This document shows positions 42,139 through 51,469 of a DNA stretch of 64,000 nt, piece after piece (position 1 is the stretch's first letter; every line of letters begins with the position of its first letter). This DNA is from Sodalis praecaptivus (GTDB lineage: Bacteria > Pseudomonadota > Gammaproteobacteria > Enterobacterales > Enterobacteriaceae). The DNA lies in contig NZ_CP006569.1 in assembly GCF_000517425.1 (NCBI RefSeq), positions 3,710,760-3,774,759 of the forward strand. The letters run 5' to 3'. The notes below the pieces were generated by a model. The model ran no database searches. It saw only the letters and a program-made list of their open reading frames with translations, and was not told the DNA's origin. The translations under genes were made by a program, and so were the position numbers.

Positions 42139-43575
42139 TCAAGTATTGCGCATCGGTGAATTTCCGTTTGTTCCCGCGTGCGTTTGCCGGGCATGATTTT
42201 CCTGCTCCTGGCGCTGCAACGTGCGGGCCAATAGGGAGGAGTACAGCGGCTTACCGCCCAGAAATTGCGCCACCAGGGTTGCGCCCAGACAGGTGATAAT
42301 CATCGGCAAAATCAGTTGATAGTTATCCGTCATTTCCAGCACCAGCACGATGCCGGTCAAGGGCGCGCGCACCGAGGCGGCGAACAGCGCCCCCATGCCG
42401 GCAATGGCAAAAGTGCCGGCCTGTAGACCGTCTTCCGGCAATAGGGTCATGGCGCCAACGCCGAACGCCGTGCCGAGCAAAGTCCCTAACGCCAGCATCG
42501 GCGCGAAGATGCCCCCGGGCGCGCCCGAACAAAAGCACAGCAGCGTGGTAAGCATGCGCGCCAAAAAGATGAAGAGCAGCAGGCTGAACGTGTAATGCCC
42601 GGCGGCGGCCAGCGGGATCAGATTAAAGCCGCCGCCGGCCGCAAATGGACCTATCAGCGTCAGGATGCCGCAACCGCCCCCCAGCAGACCGCCTATAGCG
42701 ACGATTTTGCGCCAGTCGCCGCCGTGCAGGCGTAAGAAAACGGCCTGTACGCGCAGGATAAGCGCATTGAACAGCACGCCCACCGCGCCGAAAATAGCGC
42801 CCAGTAGCAGATAGAGCCACAAGGTATTGACCGGCGCGAAAGCCAATTTGCCTACCGCGATAACGGTCCGCTCGCCGTTGAACAGCCGAAACACAATGCT
42901 GGCCATAATGACGCCGATAAACACCGCTTTAATCGAGATCAAATTGTAACGGAACTGCGGCCGCATCTCTTCAATGATGAATAAAATCCCCGCCAACGGC
43001 GCATTGAACGCCGCGGTCAATCCGGCCGCCGCCCCGGTCGCCAGGAGCGTGTGGCGCGCTTCCGCGCCGCGCAGCCTGCAAACATCCACTACCATACGGC
43101 CAAGATTGCCCCCTAATTGCACCGTAGGCCCCTCCCGCCCCAGCACCATGCCGGCGCCAAGCGTGCCCATGCCGCCGATAAACTTCACCGGGATAACCCG
43201 CCACCAGCGCACCGGCCGCAGGTCCTCCAGTGCACCTTCAATCTCAGGAATGCCGGAACCGCCCGCCTCCGGGGCGTAACGGCATACCAGAAAATATCCC
43301 ATCATCGCCAGCAACGCAGAGAGGACAAACGCCGCCGGCGCCAGCAGCCAGGTCTGCTGCCCCAGCTCCGCCAGCGCTGCGATACGTAAAGCCTGTACGC
43401 CATTGACCGCTTTCTCGAACAGCACGCCCACGAGCCCGGCAAGCACGCCCACTAAAGCGGCCATGAACAGGATCAGCACCGGCGTCTTATCGCGATAGAG
43501 AAGTTTGCGAAACATATGCCGGCGCGCCTGCCGCTCCCGCGGTACCGAGGTGTAGGAAAGAGTTGTTTTTGCCAT
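42139..43575 (-). CDS. clcA: H+/Cl- exchange transporter ClcA
   Basis: Chloride/proton antiporter of the extreme acid response, inner membrane. 478 aa. All selectivity motifs are visible: [23 protein letters not shown] with the gating glutamate, [25 protein letters not shown] with the internal proton glutamate nearby, [14 protein letters not shown], and the C-terminal [18 protein letters not shown] with the chloride tyrosine. Same neighbours (hemL divergent, erpA downstream) as in E. coli. Confidence 0.97.
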   Translation of the reverse strand: MAKTTLSYTSVPRERQARRHMFRKLLYRDKTPVLILFMAALVGVLAGLVGVLFEKAVNGVQALRIAALAELGQQTWLLAPAAFVLSALLAMMGYFLVCRYAPEAGGSGIPEIEGALEDLRPVRWWRVIPVKFIGGMGTLGAGMVLGREGPTVQLGGNLGRMVVDVCRLRGAEARHTLLATGAAAGLTAAFNAPLAGILFIIEEMRPQFRYNLISIKAVFIGVIMASIVFRLFNGERTVIAVGKLAFAPVNTLWLYLLLGAIFGAVGVLFNALILRVQAVFLRLHGGDWRKIVAIGGLLGGGCGILTLIGPFAAGGGFNLIPLAAAGHYTFSLLLFIFLARMLTTLLCFCSGAPGGIFAPMLALGTLLGTAFGVGAMTLLPEDGLQAGTFAIAGMGALFAASVRAPLTGIVLVLEMTDNYQLILPMIITCLGATLVAQFLGGKPLYSSLLARTLQRQEQENHARQTHAGTNGNSPMRNT

Positions 43576-43751
43576 AAAGATAAATTGCCTGTAAGTCCAC
43601 CACGTCAGTTTGAGTGACCCGAACGGCGCTGTCGCCGGCGTCGCTTAAATACCCCGTTGCGCGGGCGCGCGTCAAGAGGATGATTTCACAATGCCCGCCA
43701 GTTGATTACACTACAGGGGTTAGGTTTATTTTGCCATTCAGGAGCCGATTG

Positions 43752-45032
43752 ATGAGTCATTCCGCAAGTTTGTACGCCGAGGCGCAACAACTGATCCCCG
43801 GCGGGGTCAATTCACCGGTGCGTGCATTCAATGGCGTTGGCGGTACGCCGCTGTTTATCGCCAGCGCCGACGGCGCCCGCATCACCGACGCCGACGGTAA
43901 CAGCTATATCGACTATGTCGGCTCTTGGGGCCCCATGGTGCTGGGCCATAACCATCCGGCGGTCCGCCAGGCGGTGCTGGACGCTGTACAGCGCGGCCTT
44001 AGCTTCGGCGCGCCCACCGAAATCGAAGTGAAAATGGCGCGGCTGGTGACCGAGCTGGTGCCGTCTATCGAGAGCGTGCGCATGGTCAACTCCGGCACCG
44101 AAGCCACCATGAGCGCCATCCGCCTGGCGCGCGGCTATACCGGCCGCGATCGGGTGATTAAATTTGAGGGTTGCTATCACGGCCACGCGGACGGGCTGCT
44201 GGTCAAGGCTGGATCCGGCGCGCTCACCCTGGGGCAGCCCAGTTCTCCCGGCGTACCGGCCGATTTCGCCAAATATACCCTCACCTGCAGCTATAACGAT
44301 TTGCAGTCGGTGCGCGAGGCATTCACGCTTTATCCCCGCGATATCGCCTGCATCATCGTCGAACCGGTGGCGGGGAATATGAACTGCGTTCCGCCGCTGC
44401 CCGGGTTTTTGTCCGGTCTGCGCGCGCTGTGCGACGAATTTGGCGCGCTGTTGATTATCGATGAGGTGATGACCGGTTTTCGCGTGGCGCTGGGCGGCGC
44501 GCAGGCCTATTACGATGTGAAACCGGATTTGACCTGTCTGGGCAAAATCATCGGCGGCGGCATGCCGGTCGGCGCCTTTGGCGGCCGCCGGGAGGTGATG
44601 GCGGCGCTGGCGCCGACGGGACCGGTCTATCAGGCGGGCACCCTGTCGGGCAATCCGGTCGCCATGGCGGCCGGTTATGCCTGCCTGCGCGAGGTCGCCC
44701 GGCCGGGCGTACATCAACAGTTAACGCAGCAGACAGAGCGTCTGGCGCAGGGACTACTGTCGGCGGCGGAATCGGCGGGCGTGCCGCTGGTGGTCAACCG
44801 CGTCGGCGGCATGTTCGGTCTGTTTTTCACCGATTTGCCGCGCGTTACTCGCTTCCAGGACGTACAGACGTGCGACGTGGAACGTTTCAAGCGGTTCTTC
44901 CACGCCATGCTGTCGGCGGGGGTGTATCTGGCGCCGTCAGCGTATGAAGCCGGCTTTATGTCGCTGGCGCACGGTGACGCCGAGATTCGCCTCACGCTGG
45001 AGGCCGCCGCACAGAGTTTCGCCCAGCTGTAA
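43752..45032 (+). CDS. hemL: Glutamate-1-semialdehyde 2,1-aminomutase (HemL)
   Basis: PLP enzyme converting glutamate-1-semialdehyde to 5-aminolevulinate for tetrapyrrole synthesis. 426 aa: [66 protein letters not shown] and the PLP lysine at residue 265 in [19 protein letters not shown]. The ATG at 43752 follows AGGAG; an upstream open frame is ignored. It supplies siroheme synthesis by CysG among other pathways. Confidence 0.97.
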   Translation: MSHSASLYAEAQQLIPGGVNSPVRAFNGVGGTPLFIASADGARITDADGNSYIDYVGSWGPMVLGHNHPAVRQAVLDAVQRGLSFGAPTEIEVKMARLVTELVPSIESVRMVNSGTEATMSAIRLARGYTGRDRVIKFEGCYHGHADGLLVKAGSGALTLGQPSSPGVPADFAKYTLTCSYNDLQSVREAFTLYPRDIACIIVEPVAGNMNCVPPLPGFLSGLRALCDEFGALLIIDEVMTGFRVALGGAQAYYDVKPDLTCLGKIIGGGMPVGAFGGRREVMAALAPTGPVYQAGTLSGNPVAMAAGYACLREVARPGVHQQLTQQTERLAQGLLSAAESAGVPLVVNRVGGMFGLFFTDLPRVTRFQDVQTCDVERFKRFFHAMLSAGVYLAPSAYEAGFMSLAHGDAEIRLTLEAAAQSFAQL

Positions 45033-45040
45033 CCGGTTTG

Positions 45041-45068
45041 CCGCGCGGGGCAGGCCTGCGCGGTTTTT
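45041..45068 (+). terminator. Rho-independent terminator of hemL
   Basis: CCGCGC ... GCGCGG with an AGG/CCT inner pairing, followed by TTTTT (45064-45068), beginning 8 bp past the hemL stop. The remaining gap to the fhuB stop (to 45243) only shows a short imperfect direct repeat around CTATCGTC. Confidence 0.8.
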
Positions 45069-45243
45069 CCGCCGCTCTCCCCTGCGGCCGCGGCCGGAAG
45101 CCACACCGCCCCGAACGCGGGGCGCCTGTTTCCCGGCGCGGCTCTCCCTGTCGACGCCGCACAAGCTATCGTCTCAACGCGGCGGACAAGCTGAACGCCG
45201 CGCTAGCTATCGTCACCACGCGGCGGAGATCGTCACCGCCGCG

Positions 45244-47268
45244 TTACCGCCCCTGGCGGCGCAGCAGCCAGATGAAATACGGCGCGCCGATAAAGGTCGC
45301 CAGCAATCCGGCGGGAATTTGATTGGGGAACATCACCATGCGCCCGCACCAGTCGGCGAACATCATCAGCAGGCCGCCGATCGCCGAGGCCATCAGCCCC
45401 TGCGGCACCGGTTTATGGAAGCCCAGCATGCGCGCCATATGCGGGGCCATCAGCCCGACAAAGCTCAGCGGCCCGACGGTCAGCGTAGCGCTAGCGGTCA
45501 TAACGGCCGCCAACAGCAAAATGGTCAGCCGCGCCCGCACCAGCGGTACCCCTAGCGACAGCGCACTGGCGTTGCCCAGCGGCAGCAGCGTCAACCAGCG
45601 CCGGCACAGCGGCATCAGCAATAGCAGACAAAACGCGGTCACCGCACTGAAGATGGCCTGCCGAGGGGTCACGCCGTAAGTTGAGCCGGAGATCCACGAC
45701 AGCAGGCCGCCCAAGCGCGGGTCGCCGCTTATTAGCAATAGCGTAATCAGCGTGGTGAACGCGGTGCCGATGGCGATGCCCGCCAGCAGCATACGCTGCG
45801 GCGAAAAATGGCGGCGGCCGGATACCAATATTATCGCACCCAGCGTTAGCGCGGCGCCGAGGCTACCCGCCGGCAGTTGCCAGGCAAACGCATCGCCGGG
45901 GATAAGCAACATAAGCAAAATCACCGCGCCGGAAGCGCCGGCGCTGATGCCCAGCACTTCTGGGCTGCCCATGGGATTTGCGGTCAGCTTCTGAATAAGG
46001 GTGCCGGCGGTCGCCAGCATCACCCCGGCGCTCAGCGCCGCCAGCGTGCGCGGCCAGCGCCAGGGCAGTAGACGCAGCATCTCTTCGCCGTGAGCCCAAT
46101 GCCAGCCTTCGGCGTTGCGCCCAAACGTCAGCGACAGCCAGACCCCCGCCAGCACCAGCAGCGCCCCCGCCCCCAGCCACAACGGGGAGTAGCGGCCCGT
46201 GGTCTGTTGCTGCAACGTCTGACCATCGGTGGCCGGTTGCGCGGTATGGCGCAGCCGCGGCAGCAGCCACAGCAGCAGCGGCGCACCTATCAACGCGGTA
46301 GCCGCGCCGGTGGGGACCTCGTGCCAGACGCGGGCCAGCCATACCACCGCTTGGTCGGTCAACCACAGCAGTAATGCGCCAATAAGCGGCGCCAGGAAAA
46401 GGCGATGCAGTAGCCGACGGGCGCCTAAAAGCCGCGCCAACAGCGGTGCGAACAGTCCGACAAAGCCCACGATACCCACCGCGTTGACCAGCACCGCGCT
46501 TAATACGATAGCCAATAATAGCGCCGCCAGTCGCGCCAGCGACAAACCGAGGCCGAGATTGCGCGCCACGCCGTCGTCCACCCCCAGCAGGGTCATCGGT
46601 CTTAGCAATAACAGCGCCAGCAACCAGGCCAGGATCACCCGCGGCAGTAACCCGGCGGCGACCTGCCAGTCCTGCTGATTCAGTGAGCCACTGCTCCACA
46701 AAAACAGGTTTTGCAGATACTCATAATGGAACAGCGCCAACAAACCGTTGGCGGCGCTGCTATACAGACTGACCACCAGGCCGGCCATAATCAGGGTCAC
46801 CGGCGACATACGTTTGCCCCAGGCAACGCCGAACACCACCCCCCCTACCAGCAGCGCACCCAATAGCGCCGCCAACTGCCGCGTGGTTTCGCCGCCGGGC
46901 AGCAGCCACAGCGTCGCCACCGTGACGCCTAATTGCGCGCCGCTGGCCACCCCCAGCGTCGACGGCTCCGCCAGCGGATTGCGCAATACTTGCTGAAACA
47001 GGACGCCGGCCAACCCCAATCCGCCTCCCACCAACAGCGCCACCGCCAGCCGCGGCATCAAGCTGTAGTGAAAAATCAGCTGCGTCACATCGGCCGCATC
47101 CGGGGACCAAAGCGCGCCCCACCAGCGCGCCAGCGGCAACAGCGCAAGGGCATTCTCAAGCGTCAACGCCAGCGCCACCAGCGCGAAAAGCGCCAGCAGC
47201 ACATAAGCCGTTCCCCGTTTACCCACGCTGCGGCGGGAAGGCACGGCGATATTCACCTCGGTTTTCAT
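45244..47268 (-). CDS. fhuB: Ferric hydroxamate ABC transporter permease FhuB
   Basis: Inner-membrane permease for hydroxamate siderophores, a fused double-length protein. 674 aa with about 20 hydrophobic helices in two homologous halves (first with GGGLGLAGVLFQQVLRNPLAEPSTLGVASG, quoted here only by its key GLGLAGVLFQQ and NPLAEPSTLG parts; second with TLIQKLTANPMGSPEVLG). Each half carries the cytoplasmic coupling segment contacted by FhuC. The ATG at 47268 overlaps the fhuD stop by four bases (ATGA) after GGGGAG. Last gene of fhuC-fhuD-fhuB. Confidence 0.95.
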   Translation of the reverse strand: MKTEVNIAVPSRRSVGKRGTAYVLLALFALVALALTLENALALLPLARWWGALWSPDAADVTQLIFHYSLMPRLAVALLVGGGLGLAGVLFQQVLRNPLAEPSTLGVASGAQLGVTVATLWLLPGGETTRQLAALLGALLVGGVVFGVAWGKRMSPVTLIMAGLVVSLYSSAANGLLALFHYEYLQNLFLWSSGSLNQQDWQVAAGLLPRVILAWLLALLLLRPMTLLGVDDGVARNLGLGLSLARLAALLLAIVLSAVLVNAVGIVGFVGLFAPLLARLLGARRLLHRLFLAPLIGALLLWLTDQAVVWLARVWHEVPTGAATALIGAPLLLWLLPRLRHTAQPATDGQTLQQQTTGRYSPLWLGAGALLVLAGVWLSLTFGRNAEGWHWAHGEEMLRLLPWRWPRTLAALSAGVMLATAGTLIQKLTANPMGSPEVLGISAGASGAVILLMLLIPGDAFAWQLPAGSLGAALTLGAIILVSGRRHFSPQRMLLAGIAIGTAFTTLITLLLISGDPRLGGLLSWISGSTYGVTPRQAIFSAVTAFCLLLLMPLCRRWLTLLPLGNASALSLGVPLVRARLTILLLAAVMTASATLTVGPLSFVGLMAPHMARMLGFHKPVPQGLMASAIGGLLMMFADWCGRMVMFPNQIPAGLLATFIGAPYFIWLLRRQGR

Positions 47269-48164
47269 GACCACTCCCCTTCCAATTGCTCAAGCAACCG
47301 GCAAAAACGCAGTGCCGCCAAGGTGGCGCCGTAATACCAAATCGCCGGCGCCGGCCGCCAGCTCTGCTGTCGCACAAAGGGAATGGCCTGCCACAGCGGC
47401 GTTTTGCTTATGCGCCGACGCAAAGCGCCGTCGTCCTGCTCGAGTAAAATGGCGCGGCCCGGCGCTAACGCGATCAACTTCTCGATACCCACTACCGCGG
47501 TGCCCCAGAAATTGGTCTCACCCTGCCATAAATTGTCGATGCCCAGTTGATCCAGCACCTGCTGGAACAGGTGATTACGCCCGACCACCAGCGCGTGGCG
47601 CTCATCCATCACCGAGAAGACCAATAGCGGCTGCCGCCGATAAGATGCCAACGTCGGCGCCGCCTGCGCCAGTTGCCGGTCGAACCAGGCTAAATGCGCC
47701 CTGCCGACAGCCTCGCGATCGAGCCTTCGCGCCAGCGCCATAATAGAGACGCGCGCCATATCCAGCGGTTTTCCCGCGGCATCGGTGTAGGCGAATCCCA
47801 TCGCGGGCGCGACGGCCTTCAGCTGCGCCGCACGCGGGCCGTAGCCGGCGGAATAGAGGATCATGTCCGGCTGCAATGCCGCCATCAACTCCAGATTGGG
47901 CGTCACGCGCTCCCCGACGTCAATCACCTCCGGCGGTAGCACCGGCTGTTGCACCCACTGGCGATAAGAGACGATATCCGCCACCGCAATAGGGGTAATG
48001 CCCAGGGCGAATAACAGCTCGGCCGGCAGCCATTCGACCGCCACGATGCGCGGCGCCGCCGGCAACGGTGCGGCCAGGGCTTGTCGCGCCAGCAGCGGCG
48101 CCAGCAGCATCGCGCTCAATAACCGCCGGCGTGGGAGACAGGGGGTAGATAAAAGGTGGGCCAT
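47265..48164 (-). CDS. fhuD: Ferric hydroxamate periplasmic binding protein FhuD
   Basis: Receives hydroxamate siderophores in the periplasm and docks on FhuBC. 299 aa: signal peptide with RRR then LLSAMLLAPLLARQALAAPL, possibly twin-arginine-like (CLPRRRLLSAM), followed by IVAVEWLPAELLFALGITPIAVAD, GERVTPNLELMAALQPDMIL and NLWQGETNFWGTAVVGIEKL. The ATG at 48164 overlaps the fhuC stop by one base. Coupled on both sides to fhuC and fhuB. Confidence 0.95.
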   Translation of the reverse strand: MAHLLSTPCLPRRRLLSAMLLAPLLARQALAAPLPAAPRIVAVEWLPAELLFALGITPIAVADIVSYRQWVQQPVLPPEVIDVGERVTPNLELMAALQPDMILYSAGYGPRAAQLKAVAPAMGFAYTDAAGKPLDMARVSIMALARRLDREAVGRAHLAWFDRQLAQAAPTLASYRRQPLLVFSVMDERHALVVGRNHLFQQVLDQLGIDNLWQGETNFWGTAVVGIEKLIALAPGRAILLEQDDGALRRRISKTPLWQAIPFVRQQSWRPAPAIWYYGATLAALRFCRLLEQLEGEWS

Positions 48165-48961
48165 CAGTAGACAAAGCTCACCGGCGCACCGCCGCCGGGA
48201 TGGGGCAGAATGCCCATGGGAATACCATAGATACGCTCCAGCACCTCGCCGCACATTAGCTGCGACGGCGATCCCTCGGCAATCAGCCGGCCTTCGCGCA
48301 ACGCCGCCAGGTGGTCGCAGTAGCGCGCCGCCATATTGATATCGTGCAGGACGGCAATCACGGTGAGGCCACGCTGACGACTCAGCCGCTGCACCAGCGC
48401 CAACACGTCCACCTGGTGCGCGATATCCAGCGCCGAGGTCGGCTCGTCCAGCAGCAGGCAGCGGCTGTCCTGCGCCATCGTCATCGCCAGCCAGGCGCGC
48501 TGCCGCTCGCCGCCGGACAAACTGTCCACCAACCGATCGGCGAATGCGTCCAGCCCCACCAGTTCGATAGCCTCCTGCACATGCTCGCGATCGGCGAGGC
48601 TAAAACGGCCAAGGGCGCCATGCCACGGGTAGCGCCCCAGCGCCACCAGCTCCCGCACCGTCATGCCTTCCGCGGCGGGCAATTGCTGCGGCAAATAGGC
48701 CACCTGCCGGGCGAATGCCTTACTGTCCCATTCCGCCAGCGGCCGGTCATTAAGCCGCGCTTCGCCGCCGCTGGCCGATTGATGACGGCCGAGGATCTTC
48801 AAAAGCGTCGATTTGCCGGAGCCGTTATGGCCAATCAGACCGCACACCTGGCCGGGCGGAAAGGAGAAATCCAGCGGATGCAGCAGCGTACGGCCGGGCA
48901 CGGCAAAGCTAAGCCCGCGCAGGCTGAAATGAGCGTGTGATGGTGGGTTGGCGTTAGGCAT
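48164..48961 (-). CDS. fhuC: Ferric hydroxamate ABC transporter ATPase FhuC
   Basis: Energises hydroxamate import through FhuB. 265 aa, same length as in E. coli. Walker A GHNGSGKSTLLK, Q-loop YLPQQLPAAEGMTVRELVALG, signature SLSGGERQRAWLAM, Walker B CLLLDEPTSALD and H-loop VLHDINMAARYCD are all intact. First gene of fhuCDB here: fhuA, which in E. coli precedes it in the same operon, is absent and a Fur-box promoter lies directly upstream. Confidence 0.97.
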   Translation of the reverse strand: MPNANPPSHAHFSLRGLSFAVPGRTLLHPLDFSFPPGQVCGLIGHNGSGKSTLLKILGRHQSASGGEARLNDRPLAEWDSKAFARQVAYLPQQLPAAEGMTVRELVALGRYPWHGALGRFSLADREHVQEAIELVGLDAFADRLVDSLSGGERQRAWLAMTMAQDSRCLLLDEPTSALDIAHQVDVLALVQRLSRQRGLTVIAVLHDINMAARYCDHLAALREGRLIAEGSPSQLMCGEVLERIYGIPMGILPHPGGGAPVSFVY

Positions 48962-49556
48962 AGGCTCTATCTGATTCGCGGGCGCAGCGTGCGCGTCCTG
49001 GCAAAATGTGTGTGATATGTCATGACGATGGCGGTAATCCGGCGCTCGTCGTCACGGCGGCGGGCGGCGCCTGTCGGCTAACCCATGACAGACCGTCGCG
49101 CCCGGCGACATAACGCTTGGGCATAAAAGTAAATGATAATTATTCAATTAGAGATAATGATATGCGTAACAGGAATCATTCCGCAAGTACTATTCGTGGC
49201 GTCGCCGTAGGGCAATGCCTTGCGCCCAACGGCGCGATTGAGGCGCTCGACCGGGGCGATTGATGGCATCGACCGGCAGCCCGGCTTTTCACGCCGCCGG
49301 CGCAGCGGGCGCCAATCTCTTTGGTGGCATGGGCCGCCGAACGCTTAGGGGGGCGCCCCTTCGCTGGCGCGATTCGCGCTGAGTCAACCTGACGCGAAAG
49401 AACAGGCGCCTGCCTGATGACAGGCCGCGATGGCCCTCTTCCGGGTTTTTGGCTTTTGCGCCCGACGGGCGGCGCTACAGCGGGGGGCGGGTTGAGATTA
49501 CCGTGACGCCTTCGCGAGGTGAGCGCGGGCCAAGCCACTTGCGCCAATCGCCTGGG
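48962..49556. other. fhuC upstream region; scar of fhuA loss
   Basis: 595 bp without a supported gene. The first 200 bp contain the leader and Fur-controlled promoter of fhuCDB. From about 49170 to 49556 I see GC-rich sequence with no ribosome site, recognisable domain or repeat; a 123-codon reverse frame there is low-complexity and Arg/Pro/Ala-rich. In E. coli this position holds fhuA. I could not recognise any fhuA remnant. Confidence 0.5.
49131..49165 (-). promoter_or_regulatory. Tandem or overlapping Fur boxes before fhuC
   Basis: Two AT-rich matches to the Fur 19-mer (GATAATGATAATCATTATC) lie side by side: AATGATAATTATTCAATT and GAGATAATGATATGCG. They are about 170 bp upstream of fhuC in otherwise GC-rich DNA. 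Iron repression of fhuCDB is the natural reading. Confidence 0.8.
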
Positions 49557-50210
49557 TCAGGGCTTGAGAAGACGCAAAATGGTATCGACATTAAAGGCAA
49601 AGCGCGCGTCAAGGGCGTCGTCAGAAACGAAGTTCTGGTCATAGATGACTTCGAGAGTATAGCGATTGTTCAAATAATAATACCCTACCGACGCCATCGT
49701 AATATACAGCTGCCCTGGGTCCACGCCCGCGCGAAAGACGCCGGCCGCCACGCCGCGATCCAGGATGCGTTTGATCCTGCCGACAAAATCCACGTGCAGC
49801 AGGGCAAAACGTGTTGACCGTTTGACATGAATGGCTTTATGCAGGTTTTCGCTATTCACCAGCGACATAAATTCCGGACGCTTGAGGTAATAGTTCCAGG
49901 TAAACCGCATTAACGCGCAAATAGCGTCAACCGGCGCTAACTCGTCCAGCCCCAGCGCCTCTTCAGCGGTGCGCACATCGGTATAAATGTCCTCCAGTAC
50001 GGCCTGAAAAAGATCGTCCTTACTGTTGAAATATTCATAGATCAGGCGCTTGTTCACGCCTGCCTTGGCCGCTATACCGTCGATGCGCGCCCCTCCCAGC
50101 CCAACACCGGCGAATTCATCCATCGCCGCCGCGAGGATCAGCGCTTTCGTCTGCACCGGATCGCGCGGACGCTTTTTAACAACGCTTTTTTTTGGCGGGT
50201 TCTGTTGCAT
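49557..50210 (-). CDS. TetR/AcrR-family regulator (first of the island)
   Basis: 217 aa. N-terminal helix-turn-helix of the TetR family: TKALILAAAMDEFAGVGLGGARIDGIAAKAGVNKRLIYEYFNSKDDLF region (key residues GARIDGIAAKAGV and LIYEYFNSKDDL). The C-terminal ligand domain is all-helical and resembles TetR proteins with FMSLVNSENLH-type segments. Lysine-rich N-terminus. Divergent from a crotonase gene with 325 bp between; a strong inverted repeat right before that gene is the likely operator, so local repression is inferred. The ligand may be an acyl-CoA or the transported acid. Confidence 0.92.
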   Translation of the reverse strand: MQQNPPKKSVVKKRPRDPVQTKALILAAAMDEFAGVGLGGARIDGIAAKAGVNKRLIYEYFNSKDDLFQAVLEDIYTDVRTAEEALGLDELAPVDAICALMRFTWNYYLKRPEFMSLVNSENLHKAIHVKRSTRFALLHVDFVGRIKRILDRGVAAGVFRAGVDPGQLYITMASVGYYYLNNRYTLEVIYDQNFVSDDALDARFAFNVDTILRLLKP

Positions 50211-50535
50211 AGGCTCGGCTTAGTTATTCAATTTTAATGAAAACTATACGCTAAATTCCGGTTGTTTTGCACCGTTTGGACAACAATATCCCGCCTGCGC
50301 TTCGCCCAATGCAGGGTGTCAATGCGGGGAAAACCCCCTACACCCCCGGGCGTTATTTCCGCTAGCAAGCCGTGTTCGAAGGGCTAACGTGCTGGCAAAA
50401 TTTGATCGCTATCCCACATTGCAACTTTTTTCCGATGTCGGGGTTAGCGAAAGGCGTTGGCCTCTTGAGAGCGACAAAAAGGGATGTTAGCTTAAGTAAC
50501 GAACTGGTTCGTTACATGCGAATAAGAGGACGATT
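50211..50535. promoter_or_regulatory. Divergent region TetR / crotonase
   Basis: 325 bp without a gene. Apart from the operator-like palindrome at 50496-50515 nothing specific is recognised. The AT-rich segment next to the TetR start (50215-50260) probably holds its promoter. Confidence 0.45.
50496..50515. promoter_or_regulatory. TetR-type operator palindrome
   Basis: Perfect nine-bp arms GTAACGAAC and GTTCGTTAC separated by TG, ending 20 bp before the crotonase ATG. Size and symmetry are typical of TetR-family operators; binding there would block the promoter or elongation. The binder is inferred to be the adjacent regulator. Confidence 0.75.
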
Positions 50536-51354
50536 ATGGCGCTACATCATGACATAGAGCTTGAGGTCAAACAGGGCATCGCCAGATTCACGCTCAATAA
50601 ATCCGCGACGCACAATGCGCTCACCCTCGATATGCTGCGCGCGCTGGATGCGGGCCTCGCCCAATTGGAGGCGAGGGAGGACATCCGCTGTATTGTCTTT
50701 TCCTCAACCAGCGCGCGTTTTTTTTGCAGCGGTGCGGATATCAAAGAGTGGGGGGATATTGACCCTGAAAAAATGGGCAGCCTGTTTATCCGCGCCGGCA
50801 ATCGCGTTTTTCGCCGTATTCGGGAGATGGACGTTGCCACCATTGCGGTCATGTCCGGCCATGCCCTCGGCGGGGGGTTGGAACTGGCGCTGGCCTGCGA
50901 TTTGCGCTATGCGGCCGAGGGGATCAAACTCGGATTGCCCGAAGCCTCGCTCGGCGCCATTCCCGGTTGGCTGGGCGCGCAGCGGCTGTATGCCCTGGCG
51001 GGGGCCGGCAGAATGCATCAGCTCGTCATGTTGGGTGAGACCATTACCGCGCAGCAGGCGCTGGAATGGGGAATCGTGCAGGCGGTCGTGGCCGGCGAGC
51101 AGCTTGATGCCTATGTCCGGGGAATCTGTGCGCGGTTGAGCTCGCGTTCCCCTGCGGCGCTCGCCGTCGGCAAGCGGTTGATGCGCATGATTGAACCGCC
51201 GGCGCTGGATGTCGCCCATGAGTTAGCCGCGTCGGTGTGCAAAGGGACGGCGGATGCGCGAGAAGGCGTCGCGGCGTTTCGTGAAAAACGCCCGGCTGAT
51301 TTTGGCCGCGATCGGGAGCTCGCGCCCCCTCCCGCGCGATACCGCGCCGAATAA
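50536..51354 (+). CDS. Enoyl-CoA hydratase/isomerase (crotonase) 1
   Basis: 272 aa, cytoplasmic. Crotonase fold with CoA-site SGADIKEW (oxyanion loop FFCSGADIKEWG), ATIAVMSGHALGGGLELALACDLRYAA carrying one catalytic glutamate (key GGGLELALACD) and LGLPEASLGAIPGWLG with the second. Both hydratase glutamates appear present, so hydration of an enoyl-CoA is plausible, although the superfamily also includes isomerases and hydrolases. GAGGA precedes the ATG. Followed after 115 bp by an MFS transporter; TetR-controlled by context. Confidence 0.9.
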   Translation: MALHHDIELEVKQGIARFTLNKSATHNALTLDMLRALDAGLAQLEAREDIRCIVFSSTSARFFCSGADIKEWGDIDPEKMGSLFIRAGNRVFRRIREMDVATIAVMSGHALGGGLELALACDLRYAAEGIKLGLPEASLGAIPGWLGAQRLYALAGAGRMHQLVMLGETITAQQALEWGIVQAVVAGEQLDAYVRGICARLSSRSPAALAVGKRLMRMIEPPALDVAHELAASVCKGTADAREGVAAFREKRPADFGRDRELAPPPARYRAE

Positions 51355-51469
51355 CGTCCTGCGGGCAACGAAAGGCAGCGCGGGCTGGCGGTCTATGGCC
51401 GTTAACGCGTTCTGCCGTTAAGCGACGGATGGGTTATCTGACGGCAGTACTCTACTGAAGGTAATAACA

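Noticed and set aside
49176-49547. 123-codon reverse frame upstream of fhuC
   Set aside because: Low-complexity Arg/Pro/Ala sequence with no domain or ribosome site; not recognisable as an fhuA remnant or a transposase.
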